Part shown: positions 35,400-44,137 of the stretch, in pieces
Layout: each line of letters begins with the position of its first letter
Numbering within the stretch: position 1 is the stretch's first letter
Origin: an uncultured Helicobacter sp.
GTDB lineage: Bacteria; Campylobacterota; Campylobacteria; Campylobacterales; Helicobacteraceae
NCBI RefSeq assembly: GCF_910577135.1
Contig: NZ_CAJTLL010000001.1
Location: forward strand, 62,001-126,000
Length of the DNA stretch: 64,000 bases
Direction: 5' to 3'
The notes under the pieces: model-generated
Told to the model about the DNA's origin: nothing
Databases searched by the model: none
Seen by the model: the letters and a program-made list of their open reading frames with translations, nothing else
Program-made: the position numbers and the translations under genes

Positions 35400-36608
35400 A
35401 TGATGAAGATTCTTATTTTTGTGGGTGTTATTTTTGCTGTGCTGACATTGATGAAAGCCTATGTGTATATGCGCTTTATGCGGCATAGTGCTATGATTAA
35501 TAAATGGCTAGGGCTAGGCTTTTTAGTGCTTTTGGCAACAGGAGAGATTTTACTCTTTGTGGTGAGGGATTCACACTTTGCTCATTGGCAGTATTTGCTC
35601 GTAGGATCTTGTGTAGTGCTAGGGTATTCGCTTTTTTTAGCGTGTTTATGTGTGGATATGTTTAGAATCTGTGCTTTTTTAGCAACAAAATATCAAAGGC
35701 GACATTCTAAGCACATATCGCGCACAGCCTCCCTGAATGAGAGTGTAGAATCTACAGATGCTAAAGCTATTGCCTCTCGCCGCGTATTTTTACGCAAAAT
35801 CATCGATTGGAGCGTAGCAACACTCTTTGCATACTTTAGCTTCAAAAGCCTCACAAACGCCCTAAGTGTGCCACATATCAAGGAAGTTTATTTAAAAGTC
35901 CCTCACTTAAGGCGCAAAATGAGTATTGCGATGATAAGCGATGTGCATATAGGCAAGACATTAGGCAGAGAATTCTTAGAAAAAGTTGTAGCTCGTATCA
36001 ATGCACTTAATGTCGATATTGTCGTTATTGTAGGGGATTTAGTCGATGATAAAATACATCTTATCAAAGATGATTTAGAGCCGCTAAAAGATTTGCAAAG
36101 TGTGGAAGGCGTGTATTATGTATCGGGTAATCACGAGTATTATCACAGCATCGAGCCAATTTTAGCTCATCTTAAAACACTTAATCTTCGCATTTTGAAT
36201 AATACCAATACAGAGCTTGAAAATGTGAATCTTGTAGGGGTAAGCGATATAGCAGGAGAGCAATTTAAGCTATTCCCTCCTGATTTGAATGCAGCGAAGC
36301 AGGGAATAAATGCAGATAAGCCAAGTATATTACTCGCGCATCAGCCAAAATTCGTGCGACAAAATGATGTGAGTGAATTTGATATTGTGCTGTGCGGACA
36401 TACGCACGGCGGGCAAGTGTTCCCACTTTCTTTGCTTGTGTGGTTAGACCAGCATTATATACACGGGCTTTATACATTGCCTAATCCCAAACGTACCCAA
36501 CTTTATGTGAGTAGCGGCGTGGGCTTTTGGGGACCGGCTATCCGCTTTCTTGCTCCAAGCGAAATCGTGCATTTAGTGCTAGAAGGCATAAATTCTAAAA
36601 ATGCTTAA
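35400..36608 (+). CDS. Membrane-bound metallophosphoesterase (YkuE-like)
   Basis: The N-terminal third has four hydrophobic helices (about 1-105), a linker, then a calcineurin-like phosphoesterase domain with metal ligands in MISDVHIG, VIVGDLVDD, SGNHEYYH, LLAHQPKF and CGHTHGGQ. Similar proteins are implicated in envelope lipid phosphate hydrolysis. The frame is open back into ung (35361), but GGAGTG before the ATG pair at 35400 marks the start (402 residues). Confidence 0.85.
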   Translation: MMKILIFVGVIFAVLTLMKAYVYMRFMRHSAMINKWLGLGFLVLLATGEILLFVVRDSHFAHWQYLLVGSCVVLGYSLFLACLCVDMFRICAFLATKYQRRHSKHISRTASLNESVESTDAKAIASRRVFLRKIIDWSVATLFAYFSFKSLTNALSVPHIKEVYLKVPHLRRKMSIAMISDVHIGKTLGREFLEKVVARINALNVDIVVIVGDLVDDKIHLIKDDLEPLKDLQSVEGVYYVSGNHEYYHSIEPILAHLKTLNLRILNNTNTELENVNLVGVSDIAGEQFKLFPPDLNAAKQGINADKPSILLAHQPKFVRQNDVSEFDIVLCGHTHGGQVFPLSLLVWLDQHYIHGLYTLPNPKRTQLYVSSGVGFWGPAIRFLAPSEIVHLVLEGINSKNA

Positions 36609-36756
36609 AAATCACAAAAGTAAGCAAAAGATTAACTTTAAAAATATGTAAAAGAAAATAAGAGAGGTATTTATGCGAGTTTTGCCTTTTATTATACTTT
36701 GTTTGTCAAAAAGTGCTAAAATCCTCCATTATTTAAAAAGCCAAAGAAGATATGCT

Positions 36757-37971
36757 ATGGATTTAGAAACACTCAAAGCCGCTTACCCTGAGGCTTTAAA
36801 GTATCATAAAGGTGGGAAAGTCAGCACTGCCCCACGCAAGCGATTGCGCTCTATTGATGAATTAGGATTAGCTTATACGCCCGGTGTGGCAGTGCCTTGC
36901 AAGCAGATTGAAGCAAATCCTTTAAGTGCTTATGATTATACTTCTAAAAGCAATCTTGTAGCTGTTATTAGTAATGGCACAGCTGTGCTTGGGCTTGGCG
37001 ATATTGGCGCGGTAGCGAGCAAGCCCGTTATGGAAGGAAAGGCGATTTTATTCAAAACATTTGCCGATGTTGATGCCTTTGATATTGAAGTGAATGAAAA
37101 AGATGTGGATAAGTTTGTCGCTGTGGTAAAGGCAATTGCCCCTACATTTGGCGGCATTAATTTAGAAGATATTAAAGCTCCTGAATGCTTTGAGATAGAA
37201 TCCCGTTTGATTAAAGAACTTGATATACCCGTTATGCACGATGACCAGCACGGCACAGCTATTATCTCCACTGCAGCTATCATTAATGCTCTGCATTTAG
37301 TTAATAAAAAGGCAGAAGATATTAAAGTCGTTGTATTTGGGGCAGGAGCAGCAGCGATAGCCTGTGCGAAAATGTATAAAGCACTTGGCGTGAAAAATCT
37401 CGTGATGTTTGATTCTAAGGGGGCTATTAGTGCGGATAGGACAGACTTAAATGCTATGAAACAAGAATTTGTTTGCAAGGAGAACTATAAGTCTTTTAAA
37501 GACGCACTTAATGAAGCAGATGTGCTACTTGGGCTTTCAAAGGGCAATTTATTGGTGGCTGATGATATTATGGGTATGAATGCCTCTCCGCTCATTTTTG
37601 CCCTAAGCAATCCTATCCCTGAAATTATGCCTGATGTGGTTAAAAAAGCCCGACCTGATGCGATAATAGCAACAGGTCGAAGTGATTTCCCTAATCAAAT
37701 CAATAATGTCATTGGTTTCCCTTTTATCTTTAAGGGTGCGCTTAAAGTGAGGGCGAGTAAGATTAATGAAGAAATGAAATTTGCCGCTGCAAGGGCGATA
37801 GCCGAACTTGCACGAGAACCTATCACGGAAAAATTAGAAGTGCTTTTAAAGAAAAAAATGCAATTTGGAGTGGATTATATTATCCCCTCTGCGTTTGACG
37901 AACGTCTTATCGATATTGTGCCTAATGCTGTGGCAGAGGCGGCTATCAAAAGTGGTGTAGCGAGGATATAA
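36757..37971 (+). CDS. NAD(P)-dependent malic enzyme
   Basis: Oxidative decarboxylation of malate to pyruvate, feeding gluconeogenesis or NADPH supply. After MDLETLKAAYPEALKYH come the malic-domain blocks LAYTPGVAVPC, GDIGAVASKPVMEGKAILFK and MHDDQHGTAIIS, and the NAD loop VVFGAGAAAIACAKMY. It is the short (about 400-residue) MaeB-core form without a phosphotransacetylase tail. The ORF is open from 36673, but the family starts near 36757 (404 residues). Confidence 0.92.
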   Translation: MDLETLKAAYPEALKYHKGGKVSTAPRKRLRSIDELGLAYTPGVAVPCKQIEANPLSAYDYTSKSNLVAVISNGTAVLGLGDIGAVASKPVMEGKAILFKTFADVDAFDIEVNEKDVDKFVAVVKAIAPTFGGINLEDIKAPECFEIESRLIKELDIPVMHDDQHGTAIISTAAIINALHLVNKKAEDIKVVVFGAGAAAIACAKMYKALGVKNLVMFDSKGAISADRTDLNAMKQEFVCKENYKSFKDALNEADVLLGLSKGNLLVADDIMGMNASPLIFALSNPIPEIMPDVVKKARPDAIIATGRSDFPNQINNVIGFPFIFKGALKVRASKINEEMKFAAARAIAELAREPITEKLEVLLKKKMQFGVDYIIPSAFDERLIDIVPNAVAEAAIKSGVARI

Positions 37972-37978
37972 ACTTTAT

Positions 37979-38014
37979 AAGCAAGATTCATTACTTAATC
38001 TTGCTTTGTTTTGT
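37979..38014 (+). terminator. Intrinsic terminator after the malic enzyme gene
   Basis: AGCAAGATT and AATCTTGCT form a perfect 9-bp stem with an 8-base loop, followed directly by TTGTTTTG, 8 bases after the stop codon. Confidence 0.8.
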
Positions 38015-38103
38015 AGTATGAAAGCATTAAACCAAACACATCTATGGGTTATATAAGGAATCAAGTTATAGATATATCGATAGGGATAGCTCCCTAAGTT
38101 TTA

Positions 38104-39075
38104 TTATACTCTATGTCTTTTTGCAATCTCTTGGGCAATTTCATATCCGTGCTGCAGACCTGCAGCGATAGAACCGCCTGTTTTTAGGGCAATATCCCCT
38201 GCGACAAAAATATTTTTCACATTGCTTTCCCAAAGATTTGAACTTGTAGGCACACCCTTTTCATCTGTTTGTATGCCACATTTTTTGAGAAAATCCACAG
38301 GACTTGCCCCGCCAATAGCATAAATCACACGCTCATAGCTCTCTTTGCTCCCATCGCTAAAATTTACGCCCACGATACCACTATCATCCTCAAGGCTTAG
38401 AATATCAATGCCTAGTTTTGTTTGAAGCACACCTTTTGTAATGGCTTCTTTAAGCTGCATAGCATTGGTATCATTAATGCGTGCAAATTCTGTGCGACGA
38501 TAATTAAGCGTTACACTTCCGCTATTTTGGATATTTTGAGCTAAATCATAGGCATATTCTACTGCTGAATTACCACCACCCACGACAAGAATCTTCTCTG
38601 TGCCTTGTGCGTCATTGGCATTAAAGTTGATACGTTTTCTCATAGAGGAAGGAAAAGGATAGCTTGGCTTATTGGGCTGCCCCATTTTGCCAATGCTTAT
38701 GATAACAAATCGTGCTTTATAGCTACGATTATCCGTTGTATTTATAGAAAATCCCTCATTATCGCTAAGTGGCGTGATAGATTCTACATCGCTTTGATAG
38801 GCAACCTCAACAGGAGAGAGAATCTCATCAAAAAAACTAAGTGTTGATTCCCTATTGCCATCTTTAAAGTCAATACTGCCTTTAAGCTCCACTACCTGCC
38901 CCTTGTAGTCTTTATCCACGCGTTTGCCTTCTTTGTAAAATTTACGAATACTCATATTATGGCTTTCGCCCTTTTCGCATACGATAACACTTAAATTTTT
39001 ATTTATACACTCTATGGCTGCGCTTATGCCCGCTGGACCACAGCCTATTACGCCTACATCATATATTTTGCTCAT
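38104..39075 (-). CDS. FAD-dependent oxidoreductase, YpdA/thioredoxin-reductase-like
   Basis: 323 residues with an FAD loop VIGCGPAGISAAIE, an NAD(P) loop LVVGGGNSAVEYAYDLA, an ATG-type closing block VAGDIALKTGGSIAAGLQHG, and no CxxC redox pair, which separates it from true thioredoxin reductase. It fits the YpdA group (bacillithiol disulfide reductase homologues) found in many bacteria without bacillithiol. AAGGAG precedes the ATG at 39075, which lies inside the ccoS coding end; the longer ORF to 39135 is not supported. The substrate is unknown. Confidence 0.78.
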   Translation of the reverse strand: MSKIYDVGVIGCGPAGISAAIECINKNLSVIVCEKGESHNMSIRKFYKEGKRVDKDYKGQVVELKGSIDFKDGNRESTLSFFDEILSPVEVAYQSDVESITPLSDNEGFSINTTDNRSYKARFVIISIGKMGQPNKPSYPFPSSMRKRINFNANDAQGTEKILVVGGGNSAVEYAYDLAQNIQNSGSVTLNYRRTEFARINDTNAMQLKEAITKGVLQTKLGIDILSLEDDSGIVGVNFSDGSKESYERVIYAIGGASPVDFLKKCGIQTDEKGVPTSSNLWESNVKNIFVAGDIALKTGGSIAAGLQHGYEIAQEIAKRHRV

Positions 39076-39292
39076 TATTTTCTCCTTTTGTATTTGAATG
39101 TAATGTATTTTGTTTTTTATCAGCTCTTGCGGCAAGATTCAAATCTTCTACAGAATCAAAAAGCACACCCTGCATCATCTTATTTGCGTCATCAAATTGT
39201 CCATTCTTAAGCCCCCATATAAAAGCAAGAAGCCCAAATAAACCAAGTATGAGAGAAACGCCCAACATAACCGCAATTATTCCTGTATTCAT
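39059..39292 (-). CDS. ccoS: cbb3-type cytochrome oxidase assembly protein CcoS
   Basis: Small protein (77 residues) with one N-terminal transmembrane helix and the CcoS block LLAFIWGLKNGQFDDANK(M). CcoS is needed for heme insertion into CcoN. AAGGGG lies eight bases before the ATG at 39292; a TTG two codons earlier is the alternative. Its last 17 bases overlap the next gene. The cbb3 structural genes are outside this window. Confidence 0.88.
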   Translation of the reverse strand: MNTGIIAVMLGVSLILGLFGLLAFIWGLKNGQFDDANKMMQGVLFDSVEDLNLAARADKKQNTLHSNTKGENNEQNI

Positions 39293-39392
39293 CAACAATG
39301 CCCCTTTGGCAATAAGATACGAGATTGTAGCATATTTTAATATTAAGTTTGCAGATGGGGATGATATTTGTTAAAAATATATTTTATAAAGC

Positions 39393-39398
39393 TATAAT
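39393..39398 (+). promoter_or_regulatory. -10 element of the chemoreceptor gene
   Basis: TATAAT here implies transcription beginning near 39405, after the ATG at 39402. That excludes the longest ORF start and supports the one at 39441, which has AAAGGAG. Confidence 0.6.
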
Positions 39399-39440
39399 CA
39401 TATGAAGCTTTACATGAAAATATTTACAAAAGGAGAAAAT

Positions 39441-41111
39441 ATGATAGACATAGAACAACCATCTAAAGCTAGAAGAAAAATAAATGTAGGCTTTATGCTA
39501 AGTCTTGGCTTTGGTGTCTTAATTGTATTTTCGTGTATTATGACATTTATCAGTCTTAATCGTGTAAGTAGCATTAACGCCTCGCTTACAGACATTAATG
39601 ACAAAAATGCCCTCGCCCAACGTTACGCGATTAATTTCCGTGGAAGCGTCCATGATAGAGCCATAGCCGTGCGTGATGTGGTGCTTATTGATAATGAAGA
39701 CAAAAAAGGATTGCACGATCTTTTAGAGCAAATCCACACTTTAGAGCAATTCTACAAAGAAGCTGAAGACAATATGAAGAAAAACTTTATTGATACCCAT
39801 TTGCTTGATGAGACAGAACTTAGCATTTTGAACGCTATTGAAGCTACACAGGCTAAGAGCATTCCTTTAATTGTGCAAATCACACAAGCCAAGCTTGCAG
39901 GAGATTCACAAAAAGCCTATACATTACTTAATACTCTCGCCCCTTATTTCACGCAATGGCTCAAAGAAATTAATCAATTTATTGACTATCAAGAAGATGA
40001 AAATCAGCGACTTACAATAGAATTAAGAGAAAATGTTAATAAGTTTAGACTTATTCTTTTGGTGCTTTTAGCGTGCAGCATTGTTTTTGGTGTGATTGAT
40101 GCGATTATTATCATACGTATGCTTCTCAATCTCCTTGGGGGCGAGCCTCACACTGCTTCGGATATTGTATCGAGAATTGCAAATGGTAACCTCTCTGACC
40201 CTGTATATTATAAAAGAGAGAACTCTATGCTCCACTCTATTGCAGCAATGCAACAAAGGCTTAGAGAAATTGTAGAATATATCATACACTCATCAAATCA
40301 AATCCACGATGTTGCCTTGCGGGTGTCTAAGACTTCTCATAAGGCTCAAGATGCTGCCAACACACAAATGCAAAGCTCCACACACGTAACCGATAAAATA
40401 GGGCAAATGAATCAATCTGTGATTGAAGTGTCAAATATCGCTAAACAAACAGAGGAAAATTCCCTCAAAAGTGTGGAGATCTCTACAAAAGGTGTGGAAA
40501 TCATCAATGTTACCGCACAAGAAATTGGCAAAATTACCGAGATGATAAGCACTTCAGCAGATAATATACGTGGGCTACAACAGCAATCTATGGAAATTGG
40601 TGGCAGTGCGAATCTCATTGCAGAAATTGCTGACCAGACCAATCTTTTAGCGCTTAACGCTGCTATTGAAGCAGCAAGAGCAGGGGAACACGGGCGAGGC
40701 TTTGCTGTGGTTGCCGATGAGGTAAGAAAACTTGCTGAACGTACCGCTTCTACAACGGCTGAAATTGCTAATATGATAAAACTTATCCAAGATAGCATAG
40801 GCACTTCTGTTGAGGCTATTGAAGCGATTGTACCACAGATTGAAAAAGGACAGCAGCTTATTATGGATTCGGTGCAAACATTAGAAGAAATTCAAGCTCA
40901 AGCTCAAGATTCACTAGAAAAAGCCCAAACTGTCGCATCTTCTTCTAGCCAGCAAGAAAGCACTATGCAAAGCATTTCACACGATATGCAGGGTATTGCT
41001 ACGCTCTCTCAAGAGACGCACTTATCTTTGGAGCACGCAAACAAAACCATTGATGAGCTGAAAAATATTTCGGATTCTTTAAAAGAGTATATGTCCTATT
41101 TCAAAATATAA
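39441..41111 (+). CDS. Methyl-accepting chemotaxis protein
   Basis: 556 residues: a transmembrane helix (about 16-38), a periplasmic four-helix-bundle sensor of about 155 residues (4HB_MCP type), a second transmembrane helix (about 203-226), HAMP ([16 protein letters not shown] onward) and the signalling tip with the invariant hairpin [20 protein letters not shown] followed by [21 protein letters not shown]. No CheR-binding pentapeptide at the C terminus. The ligand is unknown. It is followed 27 bases later by bioD on the same strand. Confidence 0.95.
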   Translation: MIDIEQPSKARRKINVGFMLSLGFGVLIVFSCIMTFISLNRVSSINASLTDINDKNALAQRYAINFRGSVHDRAIAVRDVVLIDNEDKKGLHDLLEQIHTLEQFYKEAEDNMKKNFIDTHLLDETELSILNAIEATQAKSIPLIVQITQAKLAGDSQKAYTLLNTLAPYFTQWLKEINQFIDYQEDENQRLTIELRENVNKFRLILLVLLACSIVFGVIDAIIIIRMLLNLLGGEPHTASDIVSRIANGNLSDPVYYKRENSMLHSIAAMQQRLREIVEYIIHSSNQIHDVALRVSKTSHKAQDAANTQMQSSTHVTDKIGQMNQSVIEVSNIAKQTEENSLKSVEISTKGVEIINVTAQEIGKITEMISTSADNIRGLQQQSMEIGGSANLIAEIADQTNLLALNAAIEAARAGEHGRGFAVVADEVRKLAERTASTTAEIANMIKLIQDSIGTSVEAIEAIVPQIEKGQQLIMDSVQTLEEIQAQAQDSLEKAQTVASSSSQQESTMQSISHDMQGIATLSQETHLSLEHANKTIDELKNISDSLKEYMSYFKI

Positions 41112-41138
41112 TTTAATTCTTAGAGATTATTAGAATCT

Positions 41139-41735
41139 ATGCAAATTTATGTTTGCGGGGTGCACACAGATGCGGGAAAGACGCATTTTTGCGCGGCTTT
41201 TTGCGCGGCTTTTAAATATGATTATTTTAAACTTATTCAAGCAGGCATACCCACAGATAGCACTTTTATAGCTAAGTTTAGCCCTCAAACAAAGATTTTT
41301 AAAGAAGGCGTGTTTTTACAAACCCCCGCTTCACCTCACATTGGTAAAAGGCTTGAAAAGCTTGATTATAAAGCCTTTGATATAAAGCTTCCTCAAAGTG
41401 AAAATGCGCTGATAGAAACAGCTGGAGGGCTTTTCACGCCTATTGATGAGCGTTTTACAATGCTTGATTATATAAATAAATGTAAAAAGCCTTGCATTTT
41501 AGTTGCAAAGTATTATCTAGGTGTGATTAATCATATTTTACTTTCCTTAGAAGCGCTAAAAAAGCGCGAGATTCCCCTGATAGCCCTTGTAATGATGGGA
41601 GAAAGAGATGAAAGCATTGATGAATTTATTAAATCTTATACGGGAGTGAGAATTTTTCATTTACCCTTTTACACCACGGAAGACTTCTTAGAAAAAAGCA
41701 AGAACTTAAGAGAGCAAATGCAGAAGATGTTTTAA
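41139..41735 (+). CDS. bioD: Dethiobiotin synthetase
   Basis: BioD (198 residues) closes the ureido ring of dethiobiotin with CO2 and [16 protein letters not shown] is the P-loop, [11 protein letters not shown] the substrate lysine region, [10 protein letters not shown] and [12 protein letters not shown] complete the active site. A 12-base in-frame duplication encoding FCAA-FCAA follows the P-loop, but family length is unchanged there. It is a short-form BioD similar to the Campylobacter enzyme. Confidence 0.93.
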   Translation: MQIYVCGVHTDAGKTHFCAAFCAAFKYDYFKLIQAGIPTDSTFIAKFSPQTKIFKEGVFLQTPASPHIGKRLEKLDYKAFDIKLPQSENALIETAGGLFTPIDERFTMLDYINKCKKPCILVAKYYLGVINHILLSLEALKKREIPLIALVMMGERDESIDEFIKSYTGVRIFHLPFYTTEDFLEKSKNLREQMQKMF

Positions 41736-41866
41736 ATCAAATGAGAGTAAAAACACTAGCTTGTATGCAAACCAAAGTTGGTTTGAGAAACCTTTATGTA
41801 TTATTTTAACATATAAATAGACCTCATAACACTATTCCCTGTAGCAATGAATATTATTTTTATTGC

Positions 41867-42613
41867 TCAATTTAAATAATCTTGCTTAATGTTTGGAAAG
41901 GCTTGATAGATTTTTCCGTCCAACAAAGCCCCATTGTTCTTTTTATTTCTCTTTATTCCATCTTCTCCATAAGCTCCCCATTGTTTGAAGAAAAAAGGAA
42001 TTTTAGCCCTATCACATTGTATTTTGATATTTATAAGCCAAGATTTTTGCATTATACGCGCATTATAGCCACTCTCACCGCCTACTATAACCCAATCAAT
42101 ACCATTTAAATCAAGCTCTCCCAAATCATCAAGCAAAGGCTCAATTGAAAGCCATTTTACAGAAGCTTTTAAATCTCTTATTAAGTCAATCCTTGCTTTT
42201 ACTCTACTGCTTTCTATCGTGGTGCCTAGCCATACATTAGTTGGTATATTATGATGTAAAAAATACTCCCTCATTTTTTGAGGTCGTTTAGTGAGAATTT
42301 GATACTGATGATAGGGAGTTTGTGAGATTATTTTCATAATAGAATCTAAAAAATAAATTTTCATTTTTTGATGAAATAAATCACTCATAGAATTAACAAA
42401 ATAAAGAGTAGGCTTTTTATTTTTTAAAGGCTCGTTTAAGCGGTGTTCTAGCATTTTAAATTGAAAGCCATCTTTGTAGTCTTTATTTCCCATAGCCTGC
42501 AATCTTTTAGCCATAATTTCAGCATAGCAGTTTTTACACCCACTGCTTACCCTATCGCATCCAATAGTTGGATTCCACACAGCTTGCGCCCATTCGATTT
42601 TGGTGGGTTTCAT
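41867..42613 (-). CDS. Phage Gp37/Gp68 family (DUF5131) three-cysteine protein
   Basis: 248 residues that start KIEWAQAVWNPTIGCDRVSSG(C), the hallmark of PF07505. The cysteines at 19, 26 and 29 form a C-x6-C-x2-C motif followed by YAE, resembling the 4Fe-4S site of radical-SAM enzymes such as spore photoproduct lyase. LYFVNSMSDLFH, YQILTKRPQKM, WLGTTIES, SIEPLL and VIVGGESG follow in the usual order, consistent with a TIM-barrel. The enzyme's substrate is unknown. It is two bases downstream of its obligate-looking partner TcmP. The surrounding DNA is very AT-rich, suggesting acquisition. Confidence 0.88.
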   Translation of the reverse strand: MKPTKIEWAQAVWNPTIGCDRVSSGCKNCYAEIMAKRLQAMGNKDYKDGFQFKMLEHRLNEPLKNKKPTLYFVNSMSDLFHQKMKIYFLDSIMKIISQTPYHQYQILTKRPQKMREYFLHHNIPTNVWLGTTIESSRVKARIDLIRDLKASVKWLSIEPLLDDLGELDLNGIDWVIVGGESGYNARIMQKSWLINIKIQCDRAKIPFFFKQWGAYGEDGIKRNKKNNGALLDGKIYQAFPNIKQDYLN

Positions 42614-42615
42614 TA

Positions 42616-43686
42616 TTACTTAAGCCTTACCTTTACTTTAACTTCGTCTCTATCTAGATGAAAACCTCTCTTAGCATTATTGCAATATTCGCATTCTAAA
42701 TGATTTTTTAGACTATTAAGAATCTTATTGGTATGCCTTGATAAAAAACCATTATCTAAGCTAAAATACTTAATTTCAATATTGCTTCTTTGTTCTTTTA
42801 AAAACTCTTTTAATAATTCTGCATATCTTCGTTCTTTTTCACTTGGTTCATTGGGTTCATAAAATAAACTGGTCTCATCTTTTGTAAAATCTCTATCAAT
42901 ATTTTTGTTTCCCTCTCCAAAATTTTCATCTATTTTCCATGCTGTTTTTAAAAATTGCTCTTGCCCTTTTCGATGGGTAGAGATAAAAATTAATCCATTA
43001 GTATTTCCATTATCTTTTGTTAATGAAAAAGGAGCAATAAAATGATTTTTAAAAATTGTTTTAAAATATTGAGTGATAATCCTATGAGTTTCATAATTTG
43101 ATTTATTTTCGAAATCTCGCTTTGAAATAGAATTAACATCAAGATATTTTTTAAATGTTTTTTCTTCTAAAAATCTTTTTATATATGAAGAAGCAATGAA
43201 AATAAGAATATCAGTACCTTTTGTTAAAAATTCTTGAGCTTTATGAATATGTTTGATACCATATTGGTCTAAAAATACTAGTTTAAAATATTTTTGAGAA
43301 TAAAGTGTATATACATCAGTATCTACTGATGTATATTTTATTTTTATATCTTTTCTATCGCTTAAAATTTTATATTCATTGTTGATAATTTCTTTTAAAG
43401 TTTTAATTTTTTCTTCATTATTATCATTAAAATAAAGTTTAATTGTCTTTCCTTTGAGATTTCTTTTAAGAATCGCATCAAGTATTCTTAATGGTGAGCC
43501 TTTATATTTGCCTGTGCCATCATATCCACTTCCACAAAATAAATCATAAATTTCTAAAGCATTAAATTTTTCATTTTGCCCATAGCTTGAAGTTATATTA
43601 AACCAATCATGCACATATTGCTCAAAAACATCAAGTTTTGTAAGAGTGGCACTATCCCATTCTTGTGTATGCATATCTTTTGCCAT
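42616..43686 (-). CDS. tcmP: Three-Cys-motif partner protein TcmP
   Basis: 356 residues of the TcmP family, named for its association with DUF5131 proteins. The N-terminal half looks like a class I methyltransferase fold: an AdoMet-loop-like IYDLFCGSG at 46-54, GSPLRILDAIL, an acidic strand end FNDNN at 86-90 and FLDQYGIKHI at 138-147 where methyltransferases have DP-Y/G. The C-terminal part has a C-x2-C in ECEYCNNA next to histidines, possibly a metal site. Function is not established; the pairing suggests joint modification of a nucleic acid or similar substrate. ATG start with AAGGAG just upstream. Confidence 0.85.
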   Translation of the reverse strand: MAKDMHTQEWDSATLTKLDVFEQYVHDWFNITSSYGQNEKFNALEIYDLFCGSGYDGTGKYKGSPLRILDAILKRNLKGKTIKLYFNDNNEEKIKTLKEIINNEYKILSDRKDIKIKYTSVDTDVYTLYSQKYFKLVFLDQYGIKHIHKAQEFLTKGTDILIFIASSYIKRFLEEKTFKKYLDVNSISKRDFENKSNYETHRIITQYFKTIFKNHFIAPFSLTKDNGNTNGLIFISTHRKGQEQFLKTAWKIDENFGEGNKNIDRDFTKDETSLFYEPNEPSEKERRYAELLKEFLKEQRSNIEIKYFSLDNGFLSRHTNKILNSLKNHLECEYCNNAKRGFHLDRDEVKVKVRLK

Positions 43687-44054
43687 ATTTACTCCTTATT
43701 TTAATTCTATCACACTCTCAGCGCCACATATATTACGCACTTTTAATCTTAAGGGTAAATTTATCACAAGTGATTTTGCCATTCCAAAATTCCTTTGTTT
43801 TCATTCCATTTTTAATCACAAAGGAGTTTTTAGAAATTTTTATCTCGCTGCTACTTATCCACGCACCACTTGATTTTTAGATCTCAAGGCTTTGCCTGCA
43901 CTAATTTTACCATAAAATCCATATATTACTGCTTTTTTAACAATTATAAGGAATTTACTCTAGTGATATCAATATTTTCACAACATAAAAATTTACGTAT
44001 TCTAAATATTTCAAAATATTTTTACTCATTAACAAAACAAAAAACTCACCACAT

Positions 44055-44070
44055 CCCCCCCCCCCCCCCC
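44055..44070 (+). repeat. Poly-C tract (C16) at the glycosyltransferase promoter
   Basis: Sixteen consecutive C residues end three bases before the TTGCCT -35 element. Homopolymers of this length slip readily in Helicobacter and Campylobacter; placed here a length change would alter promoter strength rather than reading frame. Confidence 0.85.
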
Positions 44071-44073
44071 TCA

Positions 44074-44102
44074 TTGCCTCATTATGATACATAGGCTATA
44101 AT
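44074..44102 (+). promoter_or_regulatory. Promoter of the GT9 gene
   Basis: TTGCCT (44074-44079) and TATAAT (44097-44102) are separated by exactly 17 bases, close to the vegetative consensus. The predicted transcript start near 44109 leaves a leader of about 29 bases with AAGGAG before the ATG. Confidence 0.75.
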
Positions 44103-44137
44103 GCCTCCCTCAAAGTGATACAAACAAGGAGAATTAT

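Larger units (their letters stand above)
43687..44137. other. Gene-free, AT-rich region between the TcmP cassette and the glycosyltransferase
   Basis: No gene is convincing in these 451 bases; the overlapping short plus-strand ORFs have no recognisable content. The last 85 bases contain the C16 tract (44055-44070) and the glycosyltransferase promoter (44074-44102). Confidence 0.6.

Noticed and set aside
41183..41212. 12-base tandem duplication in bioD (FCAA-FCAA)
   Set aside because: Looked like a coding repeat expansion, but the distance between the P-loop and KLIQAG equals that in the Campylobacter enzyme, so it is probably ordinary sequence.
43646..44094. Short plus ORFs between tcmP and the glycosyltransferase
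   Set aside because: Hydrophobic, AT-driven frames without start signals; the longest simply runs through the C16 tract.
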